Origin: Ochrobactrum sp. Q0168
GTDB lineage: Bacteria > Pseudomonadota > Alphaproteobacteria > Rhizobiales > Rhizobiaceae
Length of the DNA: 64,000 bases
Direction: 5' to 3'
NCBI RefSeq assembly: GCF_016427605.1
Contig: NZ_JAELXQ010000009.1
Location: forward strand, 62,001 to 126,000
Numbering within the stretch: the first letter of the stretch is position 1; each line of letters opens with the position of its first letter. The notes under the pieces were generated by a model, which saw only the letters and a program-made list of their open reading frames with translations, searched no databases and was not told the DNA's origin. Shown piece by piece: positions 47,901 to 56,008 of the stretch. The translations under genes and the position numbers were made by a program.

Positions 47901-48249
47901 TGGACTGTTCGGTAATTATATCGAAAGTAACACTTCCGCTCTGGCCAGAAGCAGTGCCAATATTGGCGGCGCCTGTAACCGACCCCATCCCGCCTGGAAG
48001 ATCAATTATACCCGTAGCGCTACCATTATTAACGCTTGAATCTAGACCTTGCGCGCCGTGCCCGTCGCTCCAATTATTCGGTTCAAAGAAATCATTGCTT
48101 ACACCGCCCGTCCATTCGTTCGCTAAGGCAGAGGAAGGACCGACGACAGTGACAACAGCAATCGCAGCCGTCGCGAGAAGGTAGCGACGGAAAGCGTAGT
48201 TAAACCGCACCGAATTTCTCGGTAGGCAAATAACAGATGAAACAGTCAA
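44995..48249 (-). CDS. Type V autotransporter, second copy
   Basis: 1084 residues. The start is TTG at 48249, supported by AGGAGAG 5 nt upstream; no ATG fits before the signal peptide (FNYAFRRYLLATAAIAVVTVVGPSSALA). The passenger begins WTGGVSNDFFEPNNWSDG and has repeats in the form GxGSxGTxNIxGxG (for example VGSQGGTGTLNIDG and IGNGSGSTGAVNILS). An Asp/Pro-rich linker (VDPDVPVDPDDPIEP) precedes the barrel, which starts near GRGIWGRIEGSHS and ends in GTLGFRVKW with C-terminal Trp. The barrel shows little resemblance by eye to that of the 29465 protein, so these are not recent duplicates. Expected location is the outer membrane with an exposed passenger. Confidence 0.9.
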   Translation of the reverse strand: MTVSSVICLPRNSVRFNYAFRRYLLATAAIAVVTVVGPSSALANEWTGGVSNDFFEPNNWSDGHGAQGLDSSVNNGSATGIIDLPGGMGSVTGAANIGTASGQSGSVTFDIITEQSNLYNSASIYFGSPLTIGKNQGTGTLTISTDGPVQVYMGPDAIRVGEGVGSVGTFNLLGTGKNIGERPEGPFQAGSSCYACNPNFVSHVYNDFLVGSQGGTGTLNIDGTLLILEHRGEFIIGDGASSNGTVNVLAGGKFGDGSPYSNLNNVNTLSKGKVTVGRGGGTGIMNIDGSGAASNAEAPMALFSQGLVIGNGSGSTGAVNILSTGKVHSYINNDLGQFYQNYATRADLDTRVGIDGGIGSISVSGANAVWYQSGILDGYLGSGDTTVTSDAGTLRIGQSGTGQLTIADNGVVRIGTATFVSYYDNDLNQEITALTDHVSDGALVLGDQVTGNGTLSIGGAVGEAAVAPGRLMAKSVEFGDGTGLIRFNHTSNNYVFDQFDAQYLDGPSRPSTLAIVGDGTIEAAAGRTILNENQLSFTGTLLPSTGILQVNGDISTATTDVLAGGTLEGTGIVGSILNAGTIAPGQTPGGSQGLPSSIGTMTIAGNYTGRGGVLSLDTVLGNDSSLTDKLVINGNTSGNTTVKVKNINGNGDDTIEGIQIVTVGGTSDPNAFSLAGDYVFNGQQAVVGGAYAYRLFQGSTSQPGDGNWYLRSNRIPTDPVDPDVPVDPDDPIEPIYQPGVSAYEAYPQFLLGLNSLPTLQQRTGNRYWSNAGNVMLAEGADPVGSPYAPAAEAGNLIEGRGIWGRIEGSHSKIDPKFSTSGENYDYNIFKLQAGLDGMLLENEAGKLIGGITVHYTHGKAKTYSIFGDDEVSTDGYGFGGTLTWYGDNGFYVDGQAQLTWYDSDLSANNSEFTVGLNGLNLADGNNGFGFAISGETGQRFTLNQNWSITPQAQLTYSKVDFDSFNDIFGARVSLDRGESLQGRLGVAVEHQNSWYNANGLIDRAQVYGIANLYYEFLEGTRVDVAGTTFANESERLWGGIGLGGSYNWNSDKYSIYGEGAINTSLADFGDSYSYKGTLGFRVKW

Positions 48250-48525
48250 CGATTCTCTCCTCGGACGTGGCGAGCATCTCTTTTGGTCAACCTATTGAAT
48301 TTGAAGAATAAGCAAATTAGCGGAAATTTAAATACCAAGAGCCAAAAAAATATGATAAAAATTAAGTATATATTCTCTCTTCCTTAAAACCGTGATTATT
48401 CTGTGCAGTATGGCTTCATACGAACCTCAAAGATAATCAAAACGACAGTATTACCAATTGTTACGAGAATCGGGTGTATTGTGTTTTGAACCCACCTGTT
48501 CTGAACTACGGAAGGAGCTCTGGAT

Positions 48526-49233
48526 TTGGGTCCATCAATAAATTCCGGGGATTTTGAACCGCCTGTTGCACTCTGTGCCGAACGACACCGCCATTATGGC
48601 TTCGTAAACACGCCCGGTGCAGCATCGAAACCAAATAGCCTCTTTGCACCTATTGCTTTGCAGGAGTTTGCCGACGTTGCACGATGTTATCCAATTCTGT
48701 TCTTCAATTATGAGACGACCTTTCCGGTTGCCATTTCGGGTCAAATTGGAGAAGGTCACCGAAGGTTTTCGCCCAGTACGGAGCTCTACCGTCCAGCGGT
48801 ACATCAGCTTTATCCCTTCATTTTAGAGAAACTGCCGGGACAGGATGCTGGTATCCTCTTGTTCGATCCAAATGGACGACAAGTGGTGCCCATGAACGAA
48901 ACGACGGAGGCTCAGCCGCTATTCAACCGGGCGGGAGAACCAACAGATTTGTTGCGGCAGATCGCAGATTTTGCGGGGAAAATACACGAGGGACGACAGA
49001 TGGCAGCTGCGTTTGCTGAAGCGCTTCGCAGCAAAGGTGTTCTGACACCCAGTCGGTTGGAATATAACCAGCCGGTGGGAAAAGGACAGAAAACCCACCG
49101 ACTATACATGATCAACGAGCAGGCGTTTCGCGCCTTACCCTCATCTACTGTCTATGAATGGTTCCAAAACGGTTTTCTTGATGCAGCGCAGCTCGTACTG
49201 CTTTCCCAAAGGCATTGGCTTAGCTATCAGTGA
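48526..49233 (+). CDS. SapC-family protein (PF07277 type)
   Basis: 235 residues. The TTG at 48526 has AAGGAG 8 nt upstream, and no ATG or GTG gives a better start. The sequence fits the SapC family: HRHYGFVNTPG, LFAPIALQEFADVARCYPILFF, GEPTDLLRQIADFAGKIHEGRQ, and a C-terminal MINEQAFRALPSSTVYEWFQNGFL. This family is named after a Campylobacter S-layer-associated protein and is unrelated to the Sap peptide ABC permease. Function is unknown. It converges on the P450 gene with 31 nt between the stops; whether it belongs to the acyl cluster is open. Confidence 0.8.
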   Translation: MGPSINSGDFEPPVALCAERHRHYGFVNTPGAASKPNSLFAPIALQEFADVARCYPILFFNYETTFPVAISGQIGEGHRRFSPSTELYRPAVHQLYPFILEKLPGQDAGILLFDPNGRQVVPMNETTEAQPLFNRAGEPTDLLRQIADFAGKIHEGRQMAAAFAEALRSKGVLTPSRLEYNQPVGKGQKTHRLYMINEQAFRALPSSTVYEWFQNGFLDAAQLVLLSQRHWLSYQ

Positions 49234-49264
49234 GACACCGCCTCCGTTCTCGCGATTGAGGATT

Positions 49265-50560
49265 TCAGGAGTAACCGCCCGCCTCGGCTCCGCTCACAGC
49301 ATTGGATATACGCATCGAAACGCGGACAGGTTGCCCTCCCTCATTCATAAGCTGCGTTCGAAATAGAAATTTCGGCTCCGCCATCGATGTGGGGCTAAAT
49401 TCGGCTTCACGTATAAACGTTAGAAGCACCGACATCAGTTCCGTCAGCGCGAAACGTGTTCCGCCACAGACGCGCGGTCCGGTGCTGAATGAGATTGAGT
49501 TGCCGAAATTGGCACCGCCAGACGGCGGCCTCTTAATATCGAGCTGCCAGGGATCGGGGTTTATGTTTCGATTATGCTGAATCCCTACGAGGGAAATCAG
49601 TACTTGCTCGTCGGCCCCCACAATTTTATCGCCGATCCCGTCAGGCACGACTGCGCGCCGTGCTATAACAGGCGTGGATGGGAACATACGTAAAACCTCC
49701 AACACGAAATTGCGCAGCGGCTCGCATGTTTCAATATCCTCCCAGCAACATTCTTCGAGATCGGGCAGCCGACTTGATACCTTCCTCAATTCGTCTTGCG
49801 TCTCAGGCCAGCGCGACAAGGCGAACATAGCCCAACCGAGGGTCGCGGCTGTTGTTTCACTGGCAGCTGCGAAGAACATCGTCATCTCGTGTTCGAGTCT
49901 GAAACCCTCGGTCCCTTCGGCGTCCATCTTGCGGATTTTGCCAAGAAGACTTTCCTGCGGGACATCGCCTTGCCGGAAGACTTGCATACTTCGCAGCACT
50001 TTGTAACGAATATCCATAAAACTAGCGATTTCCTGGCTGGAAAAAGCGATCTTTTTGCCATGCGGCACAAACGAATATTCTGAGCCGAAACCGACAAGAT
50101 AAGCGATGTGCTCCAATTCGACGCCAGAGGAATCGAGGTCGACATCGAAGAAGACCTCGAGCATGACCGCGGCGGCCAGGTTCCTGAGCACCGCATCGTC
50201 CACCGGTTGCGGCTGCTCCTCTCCTTTAGTGTTCAATTTTTGCAACGCCTTGCGGGCTAATCGTATCGAAGCTTTGACTGTTTTCTCCCGATCAAACCGC
50301 GACAAGTATGATTGAGACAGCGCCTGCCGCAAATTCCAGCCAGAACCGTTCTCCGTAAAACGGGAAGCTCCAAGCGCCTGACGAAACCACTCCATGCTCT
50401 TCAAATAATTGGCTGCATTATGCCGTAAAACATGGTGAGCACTGTCCAAATCCTGCACGACAAAGACCGGAACGCCGCCAAGTTCTAACGTGATATTCTC
50501 TCCGTTATTTGTGCGGGCGATCTCAAACAGTCTACTGGCGAAATCGGAAGCTTCCGTCAT
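49265..50560 (-). CDS. Cytochrome P450 monooxygenase
   Basis: About 431 residues from the ATG at 50560; the frame extends to 50695, but the extra N-terminus is not P450-like. Diagnostic motifs: I-helix oxygen-binding FFAAASETTAATLGWAMF, K-helix ExxR in FVLEVLRMFPSTP, and the heme-binding loop FSTGPRVCGGTRFALTELM with the proximal Cys. There is no ferredoxin or reductase gene in the window. It is divergent from the GNAT/ACP/acyl-AMP ligase operon. Bacterial P450s beside a stand-alone ACP commonly oxidise carrier-bound acyl or aminoacyl chains; that is the inferred role here. Confidence 0.9.
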   Translation of the reverse strand: MTEASDFASRLFEIARTNNGENITLELGGVPVFVVQDLDSAHHVLRHNAANYLKSMEWFRQALGASRFTENGSGWNLRQALSQSYLSRFDREKTVKASIRLARKALQKLNTKGEEQPQPVDDAVLRNLAAAVMLEVFFDVDLDSSGVELEHIAYLVGFGSEYSFVPHGKKIAFSSQEIASFMDIRYKVLRSMQVFRQGDVPQESLLGKIRKMDAEGTEGFRLEHEMTMFFAAASETTAATLGWAMFALSRWPETQDELRKVSSRLPDLEECCWEDIETCEPLRNFVLEVLRMFPSTPVIARRAVVPDGIGDKIVGADEQVLISLVGIQHNRNINPDPWQLDIKRPPSGGANFGNSISFSTGPRVCGGTRFALTELMSVLLTFIREAEFSPTSMAEPKFLFRTQLMNEGGQPVRVSMRISNAVSGAEAGGYS

Positions 50561-50735
50561 TTGCGTTGCTACCCCGCTTTGAAATACTGCAGTTGAAATT
50601 GAGGATGCAGAGCACGCAAAGCGCGTTCGAATGGAGCCACAGTGGCTTTGACCTGGATAAGAAGCTAACTCGACTGTTGTTAAACTGTCAATCAAACGAA
50701 AAAGATAATGCTAATTTAAAGCACTTTACGTTTTT

Positions 50736-50747
50736 GTCAGGCCTGAC
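50736..50747. promoter_or_regulatory. Perfect 12-bp palindrome GTCAGGCCTGAC between P450 and GNAT genes
   Basis: It lies in the 291-bp divergent promoter region, 176 bp from the P450 start and 105 bp from the GNAT start. A fully symmetric 12-mer in this position is a candidate operator for the winged-helix regulator encoded at 51837. No second copy was noticed in the cluster. Confidence 0.45.
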
Positions 50748-50851
50748 TAGACTTAAACAGAAAGCCAACAGACACCCGATTAGATTTCCTCATGGATTGC
50801 GAGAAGACTTCCAACACCTGATCGTGAAACCCAAGGCAACGGTTATTTCGA

Positions 50852-51541
50852 ATGACAGCAATAGAGTTACCGAAAAAGCCTTTGATCATTGCATTGAAGC
50901 CACAACAGCGAGGAGCAATTAGCCCCGATTATAATAGTCGTGATCTGATTACACTTGAGAACGAGAATTATATCGTTCGAAACCTGCTGCCTTCAGACGT
51001 CAATGTTGATTTTCTGGCCTGGTTCGGCAAACCTGATATTCTTCGCGGCCTCAATCTGAGTGGCCTTGACTTTAATATCGACACGCTGCGTCGGTTCGTT
51101 TCCGGCTTTGATAATGTGCACAACTATATTCTGGGCATATTTGCGCGATCGGGGGGAACACTGATTGGGTTTTATACTCTCGACGTGAATTTACAGCACA
51201 AAACGGGCGTTATAACCACAGCTGTCGGCCATGATGCACATCGCGGAGCCGGTGTGATGTGGGAGACCATCGATGGTGTTCTGGATTATTTTTACGATCA
51301 TAGAGACATCGAGAAAATAACCGCGCGCGTTCTCGCAAAAAACTACGCGATGTTGTTCAATCTCAAACATAATCTTCGTTTCGCTTTGGAAGCTCGCCTC
51401 AGACATGAGGCGCTGGCGCCCGACGGTCGCCGATTGGATATCCTCGTATTCGCCTCTTACAAAATCGACCCCCAAACTGGAAAACGTCACCGGGTCGACC
51501 CGCAAGCGGTTGTCGACTTAGGCACGACAGAAGGGAATTGA
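50852..51541 (+). CDS. GNAT-family N-acyltransferase
   Basis: 229 residues. The RimJ/RimL-type GNAT core is visible: motif A near TTAVGHDAHRGAGVMWETIDGVLDYFY with the HRGAG pantetheine-binding loop, then ITARVLAKNYAMLFNLKHNLRFALEARLRHE. The first 40 residues before NYIVRNLLPSDV are not conserved-looking, so a later start is possible. The ACP gene follows after one base, which makes an ACP-linked acyl donor plausible instead of acetyl-CoA. It is the first gene of a four-gene operon, GNAT-ACP-regulator-acyl-AMP ligase. Confidence 0.82.
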   Translation: MTAIELPKKPLIIALKPQQRGAISPDYNSRDLITLENENYIVRNLLPSDVNVDFLAWFGKPDILRGLNLSGLDFNIDTLRRFVSGFDNVHNYILGIFARSGGTLIGFYTLDVNLQHKTGVITTAVGHDAHRGAGVMWETIDGVLDYFYDHRDIEKITARVLAKNYAMLFNLKHNLRFALEARLRHEALAPDGRRLDILVFASYKIDPQTGKRHRVDPQAVVDLGTTEGN

Positions 51542-51542
51542 A

Positions 51543-51767
51543 ATGAATTCATTGGACAAGGCCAGGGCAATCCTCGCGAAATGTCTCTTTATTCCAGAGG
51601 AGAGTATCCTCCCCGAGGCCGATATCAGTTCACTTGGAAAGATCGATAGCCTGACATTTGAGTTGATTGTTCTCGAAGTTGAAAATGTATCCGGGCGCGA
51701 CATCGACCCGGTTCGTCTTCTGGAAATGCGATCCGTGGGTGATCTGGCGCGCTTGCTCGATCGATAG
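51543..51767 (+). CDS. Stand-alone acyl carrier protein
   Basis: 74 residues. Three-helix ACP pattern with the phosphopantetheine serine in LGKIDSLTFELIVLEVE (DSL motif, about residue 39), followed by the third-helix segment VRLLEMRSVGDLARLL. AAGGGA precedes the ATG. It does not look like the housekeeping AcpP, which is more acidic and has EEFD-type helix 2. It lies between the GNAT gene and the regulator, with the acyl-AMP ligase in the same operon, so it is probably loaded by that ligase. Confidence 0.88.
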   Translation: MNSLDKARAILAKCLFIPEESILPEADISSLGKIDSLTFELIVLEVENVSGRDIDPVRLLEMRSVGDLARLLDR

Positions 51768-51836
51768 CTGGAACGTTACGCCTAGAATTGCAGTGGGGGG
51801 ATGGGACAAACAATCTCTACGAGAGGGAGTAACTTC

Positions 51837-52724
51837 GTGTTTTCCAATATCTTGTATGATGAAGTGCAAAATTTTCGCCAACATCCGGACCTGAACAAAG
51901 CTTTGGTCCTTCACATCGATAGTTATCTTAATGGCTTCGCGCATCGCGAACTCATCACAAAGCTCACCTCTGAAGGCAACAAATATCTTCTTGCACTCAA
52001 GACAGTTGCGCTCTGTTTTGGTAACGGAAATTATGATAGCCTCACGAAAGCCGATTTACAAACTTTCGCACGAGCGCACGCGATTGCCTCTCCGAACCGT
52101 GTTTCCGCACTGGTCGATGTGGCGGTATATTCAGGCTACCTCACTGTCCAAAGATCGCAAAATGATTCAAGACAGAACCTGCTGACACCTACTGAGAAGC
52201 TTGAGCAATGCGCAATAGCTGGCCTGCAGCCGTACTTAGAACCGCTCAACCTACTCTTTGCAGGCATTTATGATCACCTTTCGACCGACCGTTCGGCCAT
52301 CGCTGATATCTCGAATTACGTTTTGCAAATGTATTTTCAGAACTCCCCCTCACGTCAGCGAGAGTCGACACTGTCACTTTTTATCAGTCGCGCTGCGGGA
52401 TACGGGATTTTCTTGACGATACTCCGCGCGTCCGCAATCTTTACTTACCACCCAAAGGTTATTGTATCACTTCCGTTTTCCCCCTTATCCCGTACCTTTG
52501 GCGTTTCTCGGAGCCATGTTCAGAAACTATTCCAAGCTGCAGAACGCGCCGGCCTCTTGCGTATGCATATACAAGGTGGAAAGCAGGTCGAGATACTGCC
52601 GCGTCTACGAAAAATCGCCCAGGACACAATAATAAGTTCACTTACGATGGCCAAGATTGCTTTCGATTGTGCGTCGAACAGCGTTCAACCTCAATTCAGG
52701 AAACCAGGATTTGAATTGGAATGA
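51837..52724 (+). CDS. Winged-helix regulator of the acyl cluster
   Basis: About 295 residues. The start is placed at GTG 51837, because AGGGAG (51824-51829) lies 7 nt upstream; the ATG at 51801 is less well placed. The N-terminal 200 residues are helical without a clear family. A helix-turn-helix with wing lies near the C-terminus (PFSPLSRTFGVSRSHVQKLF, then AERAGLLRMHIQGGKQVEI), as in MarR/GntR-like DNA-binding domains. The stop overlaps the ATG of the acyl-AMP ligase gene (ATGA). The family is not recognised, and cluster-specific regulation is inferred from its place in the operon. Confidence 0.7.
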   Translation: MFSNILYDEVQNFRQHPDLNKALVLHIDSYLNGFAHRELITKLTSEGNKYLLALKTVALCFGNGNYDSLTKADLQTFARAHAIASPNRVSALVDVAVYSGYLTVQRSQNDSRQNLLTPTEKLEQCAIAGLQPYLEPLNLLFAGIYDHLSTDRSAIADISNYVLQMYFQNSPSRQRESTLSLFISRAAGYGIFLTILRASAIFTYHPKVIVSLPFSPLSRTFGVSRSHVQKLFQAAERAGLLRMHIQGGKQVEILPRLRKIAQDTIISSLTMAKIAFDCASNSVQPQFRKPGFELE

Positions 52725-54457
52725 GCAATGCAATCTTTAACGTGATATCACCAACGCCATTGCCGACCACCAATCCAATACTCCCCCAACGAACCGGTGA
52801 TTTTTCGTCTATAGTCGAAGCATTGGATTATGCGGCCCAAGGGGAAACCGGACTCTCGTTTTATGGTTCAACCGGTCAGCTACTGCAGACACTACGCTAT
52901 AGAGATCTTCGTTCTGACGCACTGAACATAAGTGGGAAACTGAAGGCGCTCGGACTTGGGATAGGTGATACTGTCGCCATAGTCGGTGAGACCAGCCCCG
53001 AGTTCTTACGCCTTTTCTACGGCTGCCAATATGCTGGTATGTTGCCGTGCCCAATGCCTTATTCCATTTTTCTTGGGGGGCGAAGGGCCTTTGCAGTTCG
53101 TATCGCTTCGCTCGTATCGGCGTCGGCCGCCACGGTACTGTGTATTCCCGACTCTTTGGCCACACTAGCCGAATTCTGGCGTGACAGAGGCATAAAAGTC
53201 ATCACCTTTACCGAACTGAACAGCTTACCCAAGCGTGATCATTGCGCGCCATTGGATTCCACGGCATTGGCTTATATTCAATTTTCATCTGGATCGACAG
53301 CTGACCCGAAGGGGATAGTTATTTCTCAAAGAGCCGTTTGCGAAAACGTTTCCGGGATACTTGTTAACTGCATCGGCATAAGGCCGAATGACCGCGCGTT
53401 TTCCTGGCTGCCTTTTTATCACGACATGGGCCTTGTCGGATTTTCAATTGCACCGCTATTTGCCCAAACGAGTGTTGACTACATCTCGCCAACTACATTC
53501 GCGCGCCGTCCGTTGCTGTGGCCAGAACTTATCTCACAAAATCGGTCCACAATCACCTTCGCTCCCGTGTTCGGATACCGCCTGGCAGCAATGAGAAAGA
53601 AGGACAACAGCCATAATGCTATGGATCTTTCGTCGCTACGCATTGCCGGAATCGGAGGAGACACAGTCCGTGCAGACCAACTAGAACTCTTTGCCGAAGC
53701 CATGCGCGATGCAAAGTTTGATCCTGAAGCATTTACGCCGAGCTACGGCATGGCAGAATCCACTCTTTTGATCACGTTTAAGCGCGGGGTACGGACGGTG
53801 AAACTGGACCGGACTGTGTTGGAGAAAAGTGGGAGAGTAGAAGCACCGTCCAGTGGACCGACTTCGAGCTTTACGATATGTGGGAAGCCGTTGCCCCATC
53901 ACGAGCTCATTATAACCGACCCTAACGGTAAGATTTTATCCGATGGCCATCTTGGGCATATCCACATACGAGGTCCCAGCATGTTTACCAACTATCGGAA
54001 CAGTCTTGAGGCGCACCCCAACTCGCCGACTGAATTTTTCGATACTGGTGACATGGGTTTCAGCCAAGACGGAGAACTGATTATCACGGGCCGCAGTAAA
54101 GAGATGATCATCGTCAATGGTCGCAACATATGGCCGCAAGACATTGAACAGCTCGTCACATCTATTCCTGCCTGTGCCAGCTCCGCGGTTGCTGCCTTTT
54201 CCATAAAGGAATCCGACGATGACGAAACGGTAGTCGTTCTCATTGAGCGATCCAAGAAAAACAAAGGCGACACCTCGTTGATATCGCAAGTTATATCAGA
54301 AGTAAGCTCCGCTATGGGTATTGCAGTAACCATACGCTTCGTGGAACCCAAGACCCTGCCATTCACCTCGTCAGGCAAGCTAGCACGCTCAAAGGCGCGA
54401 GAGCTCTATGCGCAACTAAGAGACGGACAAACGCCGCACTGCCCGGCTACCCCTTGA
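52721..54457 (+). CDS. Fatty acyl-AMP ligase
   Basis: 578 residues, the usual FAAL length. Adenylation motifs: LAYIQFSSGSTADPKGIVIS (P-loop, A3), FTPSYGMAESTLLITF, the FAAL-type insertion after it (RGVRTVKLDRTVLEKSGRV), EFFDTGDMGF (A7), and the C-terminal lysine region LPFTSSGKLARSKARELY (A10). The insertion separates FAALs, which pass acyl-adenylates to an ACP, from acyl-CoA synthetases. Its ATG overlaps the stop of the regulator gene. It most likely activates a free fatty acid and loads it on the ACP at 51543. Confidence 0.9.
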   Translation: MSNAIFNVISPTPLPTTNPILPQRTGDFSSIVEALDYAAQGETGLSFYGSTGQLLQTLRYRDLRSDALNISGKLKALGLGIGDTVAIVGETSPEFLRLFYGCQYAGMLPCPMPYSIFLGGRRAFAVRIASLVSASAATVLCIPDSLATLAEFWRDRGIKVITFTELNSLPKRDHCAPLDSTALAYIQFSSGSTADPKGIVISQRAVCENVSGILVNCIGIRPNDRAFSWLPFYHDMGLVGFSIAPLFAQTSVDYISPTTFARRPLLWPELISQNRSTITFAPVFGYRLAAMRKKDNSHNAMDLSSLRIAGIGGDTVRADQLELFAEAMRDAKFDPEAFTPSYGMAESTLLITFKRGVRTVKLDRTVLEKSGRVEAPSSGPTSSFTICGKPLPHHELIITDPNGKILSDGHLGHIHIRGPSMFTNYRNSLEAHPNSPTEFFDTGDMGFSQDGELIITGRSKEMIIVNGRNIWPQDIEQLVTSIPACASSAVAAFSIKESDDDETVVVLIERSKKNKGDTSLISQVISEVSSAMGIAVTIRFVEPKTLPFTSSGKLARSKARELYAQLRDGQTPHCPATP

Positions 54458-54477
54458 TAAAGTTCGTGTACAACCGC

Positions 54478-55338
54478 TCATCGGACATTAGAATACTTGT
54501 AAAAGCCTTCTCCAATTTCGATTCCAAGCTTACCATTATCGATATAGTTTTCCTTCAGCCATTGAGCGAGCCTTCTGCTTTGTTGGTCGCCGTCGAGAAG
54601 AATACGATATGCTGTTGGTAATCCAATTATGTCGAGTATTTGAAAAGGTCCTGCTGCAGCTCCTGTTGCAATTTGCCAAACTTTATCGACGTTCGATATG
54701 TCTGCATAACCGCCTTCAGCAAGGTCCATACCGGCGACTAAAAGCGGCAGAAGCAGTGAATTAAGAATATATCCGGGCTTCTCTTTGTAAAGGGGCACTG
54801 AAACCATCCCAATTCGAGAGGCAAAATCAAGGACGGCTGAGAAAATTTCGGGATCAGTTTGCTCGGTCCCCATGACTTCAGCCGTGTTTGCCAACCAAAT
54901 CTTATTAGCGAAATGCAGCCCAAGAAAGCGGCCGGGTCGCCCAGTAGAATGCATTAAGTCACTGAGGCGTAGCGTTGACGAATTTGTCGCAAAAATTGTC
55001 CTCTCTGGCGCAACCATAGCAAGCCTCGTGAAGGCATCCCGTTTTATCTGTAGATTTTCTGGAACTGATTCAATCACCAAGTCGGCGTCTTCAACCGCAG
55101 CCGACAAGTCAAAAAAGTAAGTAATTCTTCCCAGCGCAGCCTCAGCTTTGCCATTCGCAGCGCCTGGAACCTCCACGGTGTAAATTTCCGCCAATTTGGC
55201 GAATGTCGCCTTGGCATTAGTAGTAACTTCTTTCTTAATGTCGTAAATTGATACCGGCACGCCACTATATGCGATCTGGAACGCTATTTGAGTTCCAAGA
55301 ATGCCCGCTCCCAAAACTGTAACGTTATTAATACGCAT
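54478..55338 (-). CDS. 3-hydroxyacyl-CoA dehydrogenase family protein
   Basis: 286 residues from the ATG at 55338 (AGGGG 8 nt upstream). The Rossmann motif (VTVLGAGILGTQIAFQIA) and the catalytic-region motifs (IFATNSSTLRLSDL, FLGLHFAN with catalytic His, and EKPGYILNSLLLPLL with the conserved Asn) match FadB/HBDH-type dehydrogenases. The GLHFAN motif normally continues with Pro-hydrophobic-Pro, whereas here it is KIWLAN, so substrate may differ. It converges with the acyl-AMP ligase gene (20 nt). It may oxidise the 3-hydroxyl of an acyl chain made in the same cluster. Confidence 0.85.
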   Translation of the reverse strand: MRINNVTVLGAGILGTQIAFQIAYSGVPVSIYDIKKEVTTNAKATFAKLAEIYTVEVPGAANGKAEAALGRITYFFDLSAAVEDADLVIESVPENLQIKRDAFTRLAMVAPERTIFATNSSTLRLSDLMHSTGRPGRFLGLHFANKIWLANTAEVMGTEQTDPEIFSAVLDFASRIGMVSVPLYKEKPGYILNSLLLPLLVAGMDLAEGGYADISNVDKVWQIATGAAAGPFQILDIIGLPTAYRILLDGDQQSRRLAQWLKENYIDNGKLGIEIGEGFYKYSNVR

Positions 55339-55341
55339 CAA

Positions 55342-56008
55342 TTATTCCCCTGAATTGCGTTCTTCAATGATAAGAAATTCCGCTTAGTCACGCCACTTAA
55401 GCGACTACCATCCCTTACTCTTGGTGGAGATTACTAAATGTATATTTAGATTATAATTATTATCATTCCCAAATAATGTAAAAGTCAATCTTGCATCCAA
55501 CTGCAAAAACCCATGGACATATTTCAGGAGCCAACGGCGAATTAACGCGAGGCAAAGCTTTCTTGTTCGTGCAAAATCAAGGTTAGCTGAGATAACCTTT
55601 TCCCTTTAAAAAATTGGCTTTATTGGAGTGAAGAGCAAGAACGATCATGGAACTGACCGCTTCTCCACTCCAGATGGGGTCGACAAATCGACGCTGCTCC
55701 CCCGCCCTGTTCGGGATACATCGGCCAAATAGCGGAAGCATATCATTCAACAGCTGTTGGCTCAGATCTAGCACGATTGCTTTGTGAGTAAACAATCGCA
55801 TTGCAAGTTTAACAGTTGGAGAATGGGGAATGATTAATCCAAATCAACACAATAAGTTAGGAAGCATAAATCGAATTGTATAGCATAGACCGGAAATTGC
55901 TTAAATCCGGCATCACCTTTTATGGTAGTATGAGATGTTGATTTCGCGCCCTACCAATGTGAAGTGCGGCTGCTGCGTTGTTCCGGCATTCGATAGATCT
56001 CGTGAGCG
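55342..56008. other. AT-rich divergent intergenic region
   Basis: 667 bp between two divergent genes, markedly AT-rich at 55430-55500. A minus-strand frame at 55583-55801 (72 codons) lacks a ribosome binding site and recognisable motifs. No RNA gene was recognised. Confidence 0.45.

Noticed and set aside
48526-49233. SapC as a permease of the Sap antimicrobial-peptide ABC transporter
   Set aside because: The protein is soluble with no membrane helices; the name refers to the unrelated Campylobacter S-layer-associated family.
55583-55801. 72-codon minus-strand frame
   Set aside because: No ribosome binding site and no conserved pattern in AT-rich intergenic DNA.
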